A stretch of 64,000 bases of DNA, taken from positions 1,497,822-1,561,821 of the forward strand of contig VFFE01007506.1 of assembly GCA_008921705.1 (NCBI GenBank), written 5' to 3'. Shown here piece after piece: positions 26,701 through 37,950 of this stretch. Under the pieces are notes generated by a model. It saw nothing but the letters and a program-made list of their open reading frames with translations. It was not told the origin of the DNA and searched no databases. A program made the translations under genes and the position numbers. How positions within the stretch are numbered: position 1 is the first letter of the stretch; each line of letters begins with the position of its first letter. Origin of the DNA: Burhinus oedicnemus. Its lineage: Eukaryota > Chordata > Aves > Charadriiformes > Burhinidae.

Positions 26701-29700
26701 AAATTTGTGTTTTCCTTCATAATTCTGCAGCAAATAGCTAAATCCTGTTATAATTAATATCTTGATATAACAAAAGCTTATACTGGCTATAGAATTTAAT
26801 TAAACGTTTAGACCACATTTGCTCTAACAGCCCAGGAGACCAAGATGTCTTGCAAAACATACTTTGATTTAAGTATGTGAGACAGACAGACTATAGACAG
26901 GAGGAATGAGATTATCAGGTATTCCAAAAGTCTCAAACAAACAAGTTTATAGACAAATATGCAAAGGACACTCCCGGCAAACTGTCCCTTGTGTAAAAAG
27001 AAAATCCTGTCCTAAGTGTCACAGATCAGTCCTGACCTCACTTTCTCTGCTTTTAGAAGGATTCTGGTTTTGACAGGTAGGTGAAGATTAGGCAAACCTG
27101 ATTTCACCCAACTAAAAGGGTTCAAATTTTGAAAAGATGATTCACAGAACATGAAAAATAGCACCTTTGCTTCAATCAAAAGTTGAACACCCAGGCAGAA
27201 GATGCAAATGCAGAGTGCCAACTAAACTGAGCGCAAACATGAACCGTAAGTATGTGGAGATTATGGAATTCCTGAATTCACAGGAAGAAAGGAATGCTTT
27301 GTTCTTTTGTCAGTAGTACAAATGGCAAAATGAATTTCTGTCCAGTCTGCATTAAGACCTACATGTGGGAAGTGTGAGATGCTTTATTTCCTACTAATAG
27401 TTTTAATCAGGAAGACAGCAGTGAGGTTATATATAAGAATCAAGGAGTTACACAAGCTACTTTTCACCCAACAAATCACAAGAGCCTATTTTACAGGAAT
27501 ATGAGTTTATATCCCAGGTAGCCATCCAAAAAACTAATCAACACTTACTAGGAAAGTCCATGGGTGAAATCTGACAACATTATTCTAGAAGCAATGATAA
27601 ACATCCAGAGATGAACAAGTGATATTCAACTTGATATTGGAAGTAGAAACTCTAATGGCCTAAGGTTTTTTGTTTGATCATCTTTATCAGGAGTAGCTCA
27701 TCCTCTCAGTTGCCTTAAAAGGAAAGATAAACTCATGGACAATTATATCCTTTCCTATAGCGTAAGCTGCAAAGTCAAGTTTCCTCCATTTTTAAGAGCA
27801 GCAAAGTTATTTAACCGAAAGGCTGCAAGCATTTATTTAACATGACTATATTTCCATTGTTGAAATGTCAGTTATTACAAGAATTAACATGCTGTTGGAA
27901 TTAATTTCAACTACCTTTGTATTCTTTTCTGATAATATAATGACACAAAAAAACAAAACAAAACAAAAAAAGACATGGGCTACATTTCATAACAGTGAAG
28001 AATTATTACTGCTTCTAGAACTGCCTGTAGATCAAGCCGCAAAAGGAAATTAGTTTTAAGGACCCCTGTATTGAAATGGAAAGGTAGATTCCCCCCAGCT
28101 GCACCCTTACTGATCTAGATTTACTTCCCAGATGTCACCAACACACTTAGAAACTCAAAAAACATTTTTAAACCAGAGACGTCGACATTACCAATAGCCA
28201 TTACTTCTGTGCAGACAGACAAAAGGATTTGGCAAAAATGGTCTAAAAGAAAAAGCCGTACAAAGAACTTTATCTTAAGGTAGACAGACTGAAGTATCTT
28301 TTATTTAACACAGATGCTACTTTCAAGAGTATCATAGCAAATTGCAAACAATGGTTTCCAGCTAGATTCATAATACGGTTCTCTCTGATTTAACTTCATC
28401 TACAAGATTCAAATGCTATCAAGCTGCTAGTTTCAAAGCAATCCTTCCTCTGTCCTAAAGAAAAAATAATAGAAATTCAGCCATAAGGGTTCTTCTCACA
28501 TGGATCTATTTATGCTAATTGTCTCTCTATAACACCATGTAACAAAGAAACAGGATGGTAGGGAGCTAGACCTATTTTTTGCTATAGCATAGGACAGTGT
28601 AGAATGAACAGAACCCGCTCAGGTAAACGATAGACTGCGTCTCTGCATGCTGACTTTCTGCCACAAATACCCCAAGATACATTTTTCTTACGCTGCTTTT
28701 AGCTGAACAATTTTGTCTTCTGCTGCCAAGAGTAGTGGCTGATTGGGTCTTTGTGTCTTCAAGAGCCAACTGGGTTTTTGCCAGACTGCAAGAAAAATTA
28801 ATAACCTTCATGGTAAAGGCAGAGATTCTACCAGAGAATTTAATATGACAAACTGACTGTTTAAGCAGACCAAGTCTATACCAATTTAATGTATGAAAAC
28901 AATCACAGTGGGCTTTGTGCAGACTATCAGCACACAAATAGCTTATAAGAAGTCATATCTGACTATGCAATAACAGATTTTGCTACGACCCATTGTTTTT
29001 CATGAAGACTCAATTCCACTTTCTCCATCAATTTCAACAATTTACAGCGTTCAGAATGAGTTCGCTGTCCATAGATGGGTTATCCTGGGACATGAACGCT
29101 CTTTCTCCTGCACCTGTCCCCTGCCTGCCAATAACTACACAATGATGACTCTGTACTGCATCACCTTGAAAGGATCAATTCTGAAACTTTCACGCATGAC
29201 TTCATCTCTTCTTGAATTACCTCTTCCCAGCCCTCCACCTTCCAGACCTCTACCTTTGCAAACCACAGCCAACACCCCTCTGACCCGACTGCACAGAGAA
29301 ATGCAACCCAAAAAAGCTTTACCACTGATTTCCCACTTCTAGCAGGAGCTAGCCCAAAATGATTTTTTCTTGTACCGCAAACTGCCACACACTCACTCCA
29401 ATCTGTATCAGTGAATAACTTTCCCTTGTACTTCTCACCTTGACCATCCAACACTTTTCTCATCAAATAATCTCCTTCTATCCACACAGGAGCATAGGAT
29501 GAAATGCCTTACCCCTAATCCAACCTTTATATGAACCTGAACCACAGAACGGTTGAGGTTGGAAGGGACCTCTAGAGGTCATCTAGTCCTACCCCACTGC
29601 TCAAGCAAAGCCACTTTGAGCCAGTTGCCCAGGACCACATCCAGACAGCTTTTGAACATCTCCAATGATGGAGACTTCACAACCTCCCTGGGCAACCTGT

Positions 29701-32700
29701 GCCAGTGCTCGGTCACCCTTACAGTAAAAAAGGGTTTCCTGATGTTCAGAGGGAACCTCCCATGTTTCAGTTTGTGCCCACTGCCTCTGGTCCTGTCACT
29801 GGGCACCAGTGGAAATAGCCTGGGTCTGTCTTCTTTACACCCTCCCTTTAGACATACACGTTAGTAAGAACCATGAATCTCCCATAACTCTTCTGTATAG
29901 TTAGAAATATCAACAGAAAACAACTCCTTTGCTTATTAAACTTTCCAGGCTAGAATTATTTTGCAAGATTACCTAGTTCTGGCAAACCAGTTGAAACACC
30001 AAGAACAAAAAAAACTCTCTTCTTCCAAACATTGTGGGGTCCTTCTCTGTCCTACCTTGTCACTTTTGATATTTAACGTATACTGCAAGATCACAAGATT
30101 TTTTTGTCCTCTTACCTTCTTTTCAGGGGGATGCACTGATCTTTAACTCACTCGGAGTTTACTGAGATACTTTTTTGATAGCGGAAAATTAGACTGCCTG
30201 CATTCATCCAAGATGAGACATAACAGATACTAACATAAGTTGGTGAATAAGGGAAGAGCAACTGATGTCATCTCCCTTGCCTTCTGTAAGGCCTTTGACA
30301 CGGTCCCACACAACATCCTTGTCTCTAAATTGGAGAGATGGATTTGACAGGTGGACTAACTGATGGATAAGGAATCAGCTGGATGGCTGTGCCTGAAGAG
30401 TGGCAGTCAACAGCTCAGTGTCCAAATGGAGATCAGTGACAAGCCCGTGTCCCTCAGGGGTCTGTATTGGGACTAGTACTGTTCAATATCATTATGACAT
30501 TGACAGTGGGATTGAGTGCACCCTCAGGAAGTTTGTGTATGACACCAAGCTGAGTGGTGCAGCTGACACTCTTGAGGGAACAGATGTCATCCAGAGGGAC
30601 ACTGGCAGGCTTGAGGGGTGGGCCCATGTGAATCTCATGAAGTTCAACAAGGCCAAGTGCAAGGTGATGCACCTGGGTCAGGGCAATCACCAGTATCAGT
30701 ACGTACTGAGGGGAAAAAGCAGATTAAGAGCAACCCTGCTGAGAAGGACTTGGGGATAGTGGTAGATGAAAAAACAGAAATGAGCTGACAATGTGTGTTC
30801 GCAGCCCAGAAAGCCAACCATAACCCGGGCTGCATAAAAAGACACATGGCCAGCAGGTCAAGGGAGGTGGATTCTCCCGCTCACCTTTTGTGAGACCCCA
30901 CCTGGAGTATTGCATGCAGCTCTGGGGTCCCCAGTACAAGAAAGATGTGGACCTGTTAGAGCAGGTCCAGAGGAGGGCCACAAAAATGATCAGAGGGTTG
31001 GAACACCTCTCCTCTGAAGACAGGCTGAGAGAGCTGGGATTGTTTCGTTTGGAGAAGGGAGGCTTCAGGGAGACCTTACTGCAGCCTTTCAATACTTAAA
31101 GAGGGCTTATAAGAAAGATGGAGAGAGACTTTACTTTTTATCCATCATAGTGACAGGACAAGAGGTAATGGTTTTAAACTAGAAGAGAGAAGATTTAGAC
31201 TGGATATAGGAAAAAATTCTTTATGATGAGGGTGGTGAGACACTGCAACAGGTTGCCCAGAGAAGTTGTGGAGGCCCCATCCCTGGAAGGGTTCAAGGTC
31301 AGGTTGGATGGGTCTTTGAGTAATCTAACCTAGTGGAAGATGATCCTGCCAACCACAGAGGGGTTTGACTAGATGATCTTTGACAGGTCCCTTCCAACCC
31401 AAACCATTCTGTGATTCTACAATTCTATGAAAGCAGGAGATATCTGTAAGATTAGGATCTAAAGGATGAAATATTCTATTGAACCTCTTTCCTCTAGTCT
31501 AGCTAATACAGTTTGTAGTTCCGAGAACTTGATATTCTTGGAATCGCGTAGTAAGAGCATTAATTTATATCACTCATTGGTGATATCAGCCCAAGAGCTG
31601 TGAACATTCACTGATCTTATGCTAAAAGGGTGCATGAGAAAGTGTCTGTCACTTGGAGCTACCTCTGAAATGGCCCTGGAAGTGGCAGTAACTGCACAAA
31701 TTTGTTTCTGAAGCAACTAAGTCATTTTGAGACTACAGTGCTCCACAAAATTTGTTTTATGCAACTTGACAAAAACCATTCAGTTCTAGTACCTTATTTG
31801 AAAATCTGTCTTCTTTCTTCCTCCATTGTACCACAGTGGGTTTTGATCTTAGACGTTCACATACCGATCACGTACCATAACCAATTATGACATGTTGTAC
31901 GTCCTTCAATAAATGTGGCACTATAGCTACTCGATTGATTTTTAATCAAGGTTTGCTCAGCATGCAACAGTCCATCGACTATAATTCCACTGGGATTGTC
32001 ATGCACTATACAAAACCCTTTTGTCTAGAGTACTGGCGTGTTTTCCAAATCCTCTGCCAGAAGTAAAACCTATCAATTCAATTTAGGAATGCAGCTATGA
32101 CTGTGTCATTTGTACCCCACTTTGGACACACATGGACAATCCAGAGCGTAAATGTATTTTGAAGCTCTGATTTTAAGCCAGAAATTAAACATTTTACAAA
32201 TCCCCATTAGTATTTAGGGGTCAAAAGAAAAATATGGCTTGTTGTTGAAAAACAAAAACCAACCAAACAAAAAGAATCACAGTTAATTCCCCTACTCTTG
32301 TTGCACATGGTTGAGCTGTAGACGAGTTGAAGTCAGTTCTTCCTGCAGCTCTTGCAGTTGAAAAGTCTGACTGTTGGCCAGCTCTCTCAACTGCCTCTTT
32401 TTCTCAACTGAATCCTACAACGAAACACAAAATCATGCTGCTTGAATGTTCTACCTTACAGAATCCTTCAGCAATGTAGTACAGCATTATTAGCAGATGT
32501 GTTTCTAAACATTTCAGTAAAGACCATTTCTAAAGTAATCAAAACCAAAAGCAATTGCATACCTTCTAGAAACATAAGAAATGCCTTCCAGGCACACAAA
32601 ACAAAGACTCGATTATATTAGGAAAAATATTCACTTAATTTATATGTCATGATAGAGAATGTGGAACATCTGCATATGCAGATTCACTATCTGTACACAC

Positions 32701-35700
32701 ATCATCTGAACAAAGTGTTCTTGCAGATGTGTTGCATGGGGTTTTTTCCAGTCAGTCATCTTCTGACTACGTCATCTCCTCAAGTAAAGTTTTTGGGAAT
32801 TCATGTACACAAAATAACAGAAAAAGTTATTAGTACAGAGGAGGCAACTACTGTCATTCCAGAAAGCACACTACATGTGCAGCTCTATCTTTAACAACCG
32901 ATAGATTTGCCTGATACTACCAGAATGAAATAGGTAACTATGCAGCAGGATTTTCTTTAAATTTTGAATGTCACATGCAATTACAAATCCATAACTGGTG
33001 TACCATCATTTAATAACATCATTATTTTACATTTTGCGTTTTTTTTGGCAGAACCCTACTCCTGCAACACACTAGAATCTGACTCCTAAGGCATATAATT
33101 TTTCATTTGTCCTTATTTTAATTGTGAAAGATTTTGACAGAAGAGTTGTAAAAATGAGAAGTCAGAAAACACGGAGACATCACTGTCAAATCTCAAGATC
33201 TGCAACATTTTCCCCTAGTATGCACCAGTAAACACTCTTGTTTTCTTTCAAAGCATAAAACCATGGCAGATCAGTCTTGCCTGCCAAACTGTCAGTACTA
33301 CAACCCCTCCAGTAAATATCAAATACATACTAACTCCAAACATCAAGTCAGGTGCGTGGTGCTATCATGATGGACATAAGTACTTTTCCACCCCACCCTC
33401 CCCTTCTAGAGATATTATAACGCTCAGATACTGAACAAAGATTTTTTTCTTCAAAAAATAAAAGGAGCTCACTGATAAATGCATGGAGTTTTACACACAT
33501 CTTCAGCTTACTCATGTATTTTCACATAGTGTTAGGTTTTTACTAATAGAGATATCATATAAACACTTCTATGATGTCTTTGCAAATTAAGTGTAGCATG
33601 ATTCTTCACCTAGAGTAGGAAAGCAGTACAAGAACATAGCTTCTCTTACAAGGCATATTGTCACTCATTGTTGTGAAACAGCATAAGCCCTAGAAGGCCA
33701 AAAGTAACTTTAATGACCTCTTTGATTTCCCTTTCAAAGGAAATGTAAGATGAGACGGAGAAATAGCAAAGTTGTCTCCACAGTTGTCTCCATGACCAAC
33801 TAAGGACGTATTTCATTAAGCAAAATCAGGGAGGGAGACTATTATTAACAGAAAGTCATTAAAGCTCTCCCGCAGGTATAAATTTACACCGTTCTATTCC
33901 CTTAAAATAAATTTCCTACATACCTGAGTAAGAGAGAGGTTGGTTTCAAAAAGCCTTCCTGAAGTACCGCAGGAAAAACAAGTCCCTAGCCATGGCAGGA
34001 GACGAGTTTTTATTGTTTCCACACCTGCATAATGCCCACCTAAGAATATACATACATTAAGAAATTGTGAGAACACGTACAGAAACAGCCAGAGCTTGGA
34101 AAGATTACACATGTGAAATGTGTTAGTAATAAGACAAGGCACTGATTTACCTTCTTGAGATGTTTCGTTGAGGATTGTGAAGAGCTGCCCTTGAATCTCA
34201 GAGTTCAATTCTATTATTTCACAGCATCGGTTCAGATTCTGATCACAGGAATTAATCTGTAAATTAATGTGTATTAATACATCTGCCTGGGCTTTCTTAC
34301 TTAAAATGATTCCTGTTATGATCATGACATTTTTTTCCCTATAATTAAATCTTCACAACATTTTCTTACTGCATCTGCAAACGATCAGAGGGCTGGAACA
34401 CCTCTCCTCTATGAGGACAGGCTGAGAGAGTCGGGGTTGTCCAGCCTAGAGAAGAGAAGGCTCCAGGGAGACCTTACAGTGGCCTTTCAGTACTTAAAGA
34501 GGGCTTATAAGAAAGACGGGGACAGACTTTTTAGCAGGGCCTGTTATGATAGGACAAGGGGTAATGGTTTTAAATGAAAAGAGGGAAGATTTAGACTAGA
34601 TAGAAGGAAGAAATTTTTTTACAGTGAGAGTGGTGAAACACTGGAACAGGTTGCCCAGAGAGGTGGCAGATGCCCCAACCCTGGCAACATTGAAGGTCAG
34701 GTTGGACGGGGCTCTGAGCAACCTGATCGAGTTGAAAATGTCCCTGCTCATTGCAGGGGGATTGGGCTAGATGACCTTTAAAGGTCCCTTTCAACCCAAA
34801 CTATTCTATGATTAATACTCATCTTAAAAATGTTCACACTGGTAACAGGCAAACGAACAAGACATCAGGACTTCCACCACCCAGTTAATTCACTACTTGA
34901 GAAAACTTACTCCTTTCCCCATTCATAAAGAAAATGCAACCATAAATATCTCTAAAAGAAGAATCATAATAAATGTGAATCTGTGTTAAAATCTTTCAAC
35001 ACAGAATTTTTAAAATAATAAGATAGGAGATTGTTGGATGAAAAAAATGTATTAGTCCAAAATCTGATTTTCCATATTAGCTGAAATTATACATATAAGG
35101 CTATTATCTTGCTTTGTCAACAGCCACATGAGGCCACCATGCAACTTCATCTGATTTTTAAGTTACCAACAAACAAATATTCTATGATTCTATGATTCTA
35201 TGAAATACTACTGAAGAATGGGCAAAATCCAGCATTATGCCTATGAAACAACAGAACAGCAAAACTACACCACTTTTCAACAAATACAATTCTGAAAAGG
35301 TGTTAATCTGTCTAGGATGCTAATGCACCTGCCAGAACATATACTTTGTACCTGCTTCCTTAATCTTTATCTGTAACCTGTGTACCATCTTCAGTGTAGA
35401 TCACCCTCTAGGTCTTCAGCCTTTAATGGCTCCATATGGTTTTTACAAGCTTCTAAAACAGCTAAAACTCCCACGCGTGCCCCTGTCAGCTTGCATTTTG
35501 ATTGCTGCAAGATGCCTTCCTCTGGCCTTGAGGAACACAGACTCACCCTGCTAACCTCCACCAGAACACCACTGCAAAGTGCATTTTTCCAGCTCATTAC
35601 ACAGACTTAACACCCATGGTGCTTCCATCTGCCAGTTCCTCCTTTTCTGCAATGGCAGCCTGAAACTGCTCGCCTTCATTTCCTAAGACCTCAGAGACGA

Positions 35701-37077
35701 CACCCACCTCACTTATGATGGAGAGTTCAGCTTCCACTATTGCTCCGCCCTCCTGAGGTCTACCTCTAGCATCCATAGACAAGATTTTAAAATGTTCCTC
35801 CTCTTCTGGTGTCCTGCACTCTGTGGTAGCTTTACCAGCTCAAACTCCTCCTTACAACCGTCCGTTGCCATGAATCCCGCAGAGTTACTCTGGCTATTAA
35901 CATGCTGTAACTCCTACATGCCACAAAGTAAAAAAAGAACTGACTTCCCTTGAAAAGGTTGCATCTCTGCTCAGCACCTTTTCTCACACTAAACGTAGAA
36001 CAAGGTAGATGGTTACAGGCTCGTGACCAAATCACCTATCAGTGCCCTGAACCTAATGAAACCTGGGGACACAGGAGTGAGAATTCCATCAAGATTTTCC
36101 ACTGAGAAGATTCACAATTGTCAAATCTCAGGTCCCTTTATCTCATCTTTCCCTAATTTTATGCCTTCTCTACTGCTTCCACTGTTTTGCCTCCTCAGAC
36201 TCCTGTTACCTCTTACTCCTCCGTGCATCCCACTCCATCCATCTGCAGCCTAATCCTCACCCATACCCAAAACTCTTTCCTCAGGCCTGCTTCCCCCCTT
36301 CCAAAGCCCTTCTGCAGCCGTGCTGCCTTGCGGCAGCCTCTCAGCTCTAACGGGCTTCCCACCCAGAAGAGCTGGGAAGCTGGATAACCCCGTTCTCACT
36401 TTCAACATCCTTTTTCCTCACGTTTTCCTGACTGTTCCCAGGCCGCAGGTGACTCCTTCTTGAGCCCACCCTCGCCCACGGTCCTTCCATCTGCTGGTCT
36501 TTTACCACAAAACTCTTTTCTGATCCAGACTCAGCCATTACAGCTCAAATATCACTTTTGACCACCAGTCCTTGCTTCTAGTGAACCTTGACGCAGGCAA
36601 AAAAACCCCAAACAAACAAAAAAACCCCACCAACTGAAGCTGTGAGTGTTGCAGGCACTGGGAATTAAAACTGTGGTAACCGGCTGCATGCGGGGTTCAG
36701 CGTCCCAAACCGGCCCTTTGAACGCCAAGCAGGCGGCCGCTACCTTCTCCCCACGGCCGGTTGCGGGGCTCGGTTGCCCCGGGCTAAGGGCGCCCGCGCA
36801 CCCGGGAGGCGCTGGGGGCCGCCGCCGCTCCGCGTCCCGCCGTCACCGCGGAAACCGCCGCACGGCCCGGGCACCGCGGCCTCCCGCCCCCTGAGGGCCC
36901 GCGGGGTGAGGCGGGCCGCCCTCCCTTACAGCCCCACAGGAGACGCGGATTCCCCCCCCTCCTTCCCTCCCGCTGGCGGCCGCGGCCCACCTCGTAGTCC
37001 CGGTACCAGCTCTCCAGCTTGTCCTGCAGCACTCGGCCGCTCGCCGCGCCCACCAGCCTCCTCAAGCCGTCGGCCAT
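17738..37077 (-). CDS. SPATA18: SPATA18 (Mieap, mitochondria-eating protein), 13 coding exons
   Basis: SPATA18/Mieap acts in mitochondrial quality control: it is p53-inducible in mammals, binds mitochondria, and is high in testis and ciliated cells. Exons in transcript order: 36991-37077, 34151-34256, 33924-34039, 32296-32414, 28692-28785, 24558-24611 (weak), 23860-23994, 22970-23207, 21822-21980, 21094-21269, 19040-19163, 18612-18680, 17738-17794. All introns are GT-AG and phases agree except in exon 5. The start is [10 protein letters not shown], like mammalian MAENLKRLVS. Order: N-terminal segment ([13 protein letters not shown]), coiled coil (exons 4-7), Arg-Ser stretch ([10 protein letters not shown]), C-terminal Mieap domain ([32 protein letters not shown]), RS-rich tail. 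The model gives about 511 residues against 538 in human. Exon 5 appears to lack two bases (see finding), so it could be decaying or a sequence error. The stop shown reads through a possible donor at 17,754. Confidence 0.93.
25164..25339 (-). mobile_element. CR1 LINE fragment in SPATA18 intron 5
   Basis: The plus strand reads GGTTTAGGTTGGAAGGGACC, then CATCTAGTTCCAACCCCCCT, and ends at GGGCAACCTGTTCCAGTGCC. This is the reverse complement of the CR1 3' end, a 5'-truncated copy of about 175 bp. Its strand is the same as SPATA18 transcription. Confidence 0.9.
28692..28785 (-). other. SPATA18: SPATA18 exon 5 with apparent 2-nt deletion frameshift
   Basis: Joined in phase to exon 4, the exon reads [20 protein letters not shown], which aligns with the mammalian coiled coil. 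The following bases only match the family ([13 protein letters not shown]) if the frame moves by one base, equivalent to loss of two bases in a CTCT run around 28,725-28,730. Without correction the exon ends in phase 0; with two bases restored it ends in phase 2, which fits the following exons. Splice sites look normal (TTGCAG acceptor, GTAAGA donor). Confidence 0.75.
29541..29871 (-). mobile_element. CR1 LINE fragment in SPATA18 intron 4
   Basis: The plus strand starts near GGTTGAGGTTGGAAGGGACC and continues through GGGCAACCTGTGCCAGTGCT and CAGTTTGTGCCCACTGCCTC. It is the reverse complement of the 3' CR1 region. The reversed frame contains [18 protein letters not shown], a CR1 ORF2 C-terminal block. 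5'-truncated, about 330 bp. Confidence 0.88.
30243..31430 (+). mobile_element. CR1 LINE copy (reverse-transcriptase part to 3' end) in SPATA18 intron 4
   Basis: About 1.19 kb. It begins within the RT domain ([20 protein letters not shown] bases at about 30,268-30,320) and runs through [35 protein letters not shown] and [12 protein letters not shown] to the CR1 3' end at ATTCTATGAAA (about 31,430). Frames are broken by indels and the catalytic block reads FVYDTKLS. It lies antisense to SPATA18. Confidence 0.92.
34380..34813 (+). mobile_element. CR1 LINE fragment in SPATA18 intron 1
   Basis: It begins at the [14 protein letters not shown] bases (ATCAGAGGGCTGGAACACC) and runs to TTCTATGATT near 34,813, about 430 bp of the 3' end. 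It lies 120 bp upstream of exon 2 in transcript terms, so it sits close to that exon's acceptor. Antisense to SPATA18. Confidence 0.92.
35179..35202 (+). repeat. ATTCTATG octamer array (CR1-type tail)
   Basis: Three tandem units of ATTCTATG, the octamer that ends CR1 elements, without a recognisable CR1 body in front. Probably a tail remnant of a decayed copy in SPATA18 intron 1. Confidence 0.7.
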
Positions 37078-37950
37078 GGCCGGCTGTCCGCTCGCTCCCG
37101 GGGTTGGGATGGGCTGTGTCCCCCCGGGAGCCCTCCGCGGGCCGGCGGCGCGGGGTGGAGCTGGTAACACCGGCCCGGGCCCGCTGCTCTGAGCGACGGC
37201 GCCGCGTTCGCGCCGCTGTTATAATCGCGATGGTAACGTGGGCCGGGCCCGGCGCGGCGGCGGGTGCCACGGCGACGGAGGCAGGGCGCGCATCGGTTGT
37301 GGTAACGCGGCGCGACCCGGCCCGGCGGGGGGGTGGGGGACACCGCCTCGGCCGCCTGGTAACGCGTGTCCGAACCGACGGGACGGACCCGCCTCACGGA
37401 GCGGCACCGAGCTCGCCCCCGGCCGCCGCCCTCCCCGTGCCGCAAGGGGGCGTCCGCCGCCCCCTCCGTAGCGGCGGCGGCGGCGGCGGAGGAAGAAGAT
37501 GGCGGCGGCCGCCTCCGAGCAGGTCTGTCCCCGCCGAGAGGCAGGCACGGGGAGGCGGCGGGGCCGTCCTCGCCGGGGCGAGGGGGGGAGCGAGTCTCGC
37601 CCCGCCGCCCGCGGGGCCGCGGCGAGCCGCCCGAGCAGCCGCTTCGGCCAGGGGGGGGCGCTGCTTGTGGAGGGGGCGCCATTTTCGCGGCGGTTGCCGA
37701 GGCTGGTTTTGGTGCCAGAGCTCTCGGGGGCGGCGAGCGTGCGGGGCCGCGGCGGGCCGCCCCGGCCCTCCTGGCTCCCTACCGCCTGCACCAACCGGGG
37801 AAGGGAGAAGCGGCCATTCCGAGCCGTGCCCAGCCCTCTCCGGGAAGGACGGCCGTCCCCTTGCGGGGGCAGCCGCCTCAGCGGGGCAGAGGCAGCCCGA
37901 GCCCGCTGTCGGGGCGGGATACCTTACAGACGCAGGATTTCTGAGAAAGA
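36690..37950. promoter_or_regulatory. CpG island over the SPATA18/SGCB divergent starts
   Basis: The sequence is strikingly GC- and CpG-rich compared with AT-rich flanks on both sides. It covers SPATA18 exon 1, the 421-bp gap between the two start codons, and SGCB exon 1 with the start of its intron 1. Long open frames run through it on both strands, including one of about 410 codons at 36,774-38,006, but they are simple GC artefacts. Confidence 0.85.
37078..37498. promoter_or_regulatory. Bidirectional SPATA18-SGCB promoter with spaced TGGTAAC motifs
   Basis: 421 bp separate the SPATA18 ATG (37,077, minus) and the SGCB ATG (37,499, plus). The heptamer TGGTAAC occurs at 37,162, 37,231, 37,300 and 37,357 on the plus strand, at steps of 69, 69 and 57 bp. 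GGTAAC fits the RGYAAC half-site of RFX (X-box) factors, and the last copy, GCCGCCTGGTAAC, also has a 5/6 match to the left half (GTNRCC) with one spacer base. RFX control would suit SPATA18 expression in ciliated and germ cells; this is inference. Confidence 0.65.

Noticed and set aside
35179..35202. Short direct repeats considered as a CRISPR-like array
   Set aside because: This is the ATTCTATG octamer tail of CR1 elements in a vertebrate genome; there are no spacers.
35380..36600. Pyrimidine-rich stretch with several open frames in SPATA18 intron 1
   Set aside because: No domain, no splice-bounded homology, and the frames overlap on opposite strands.
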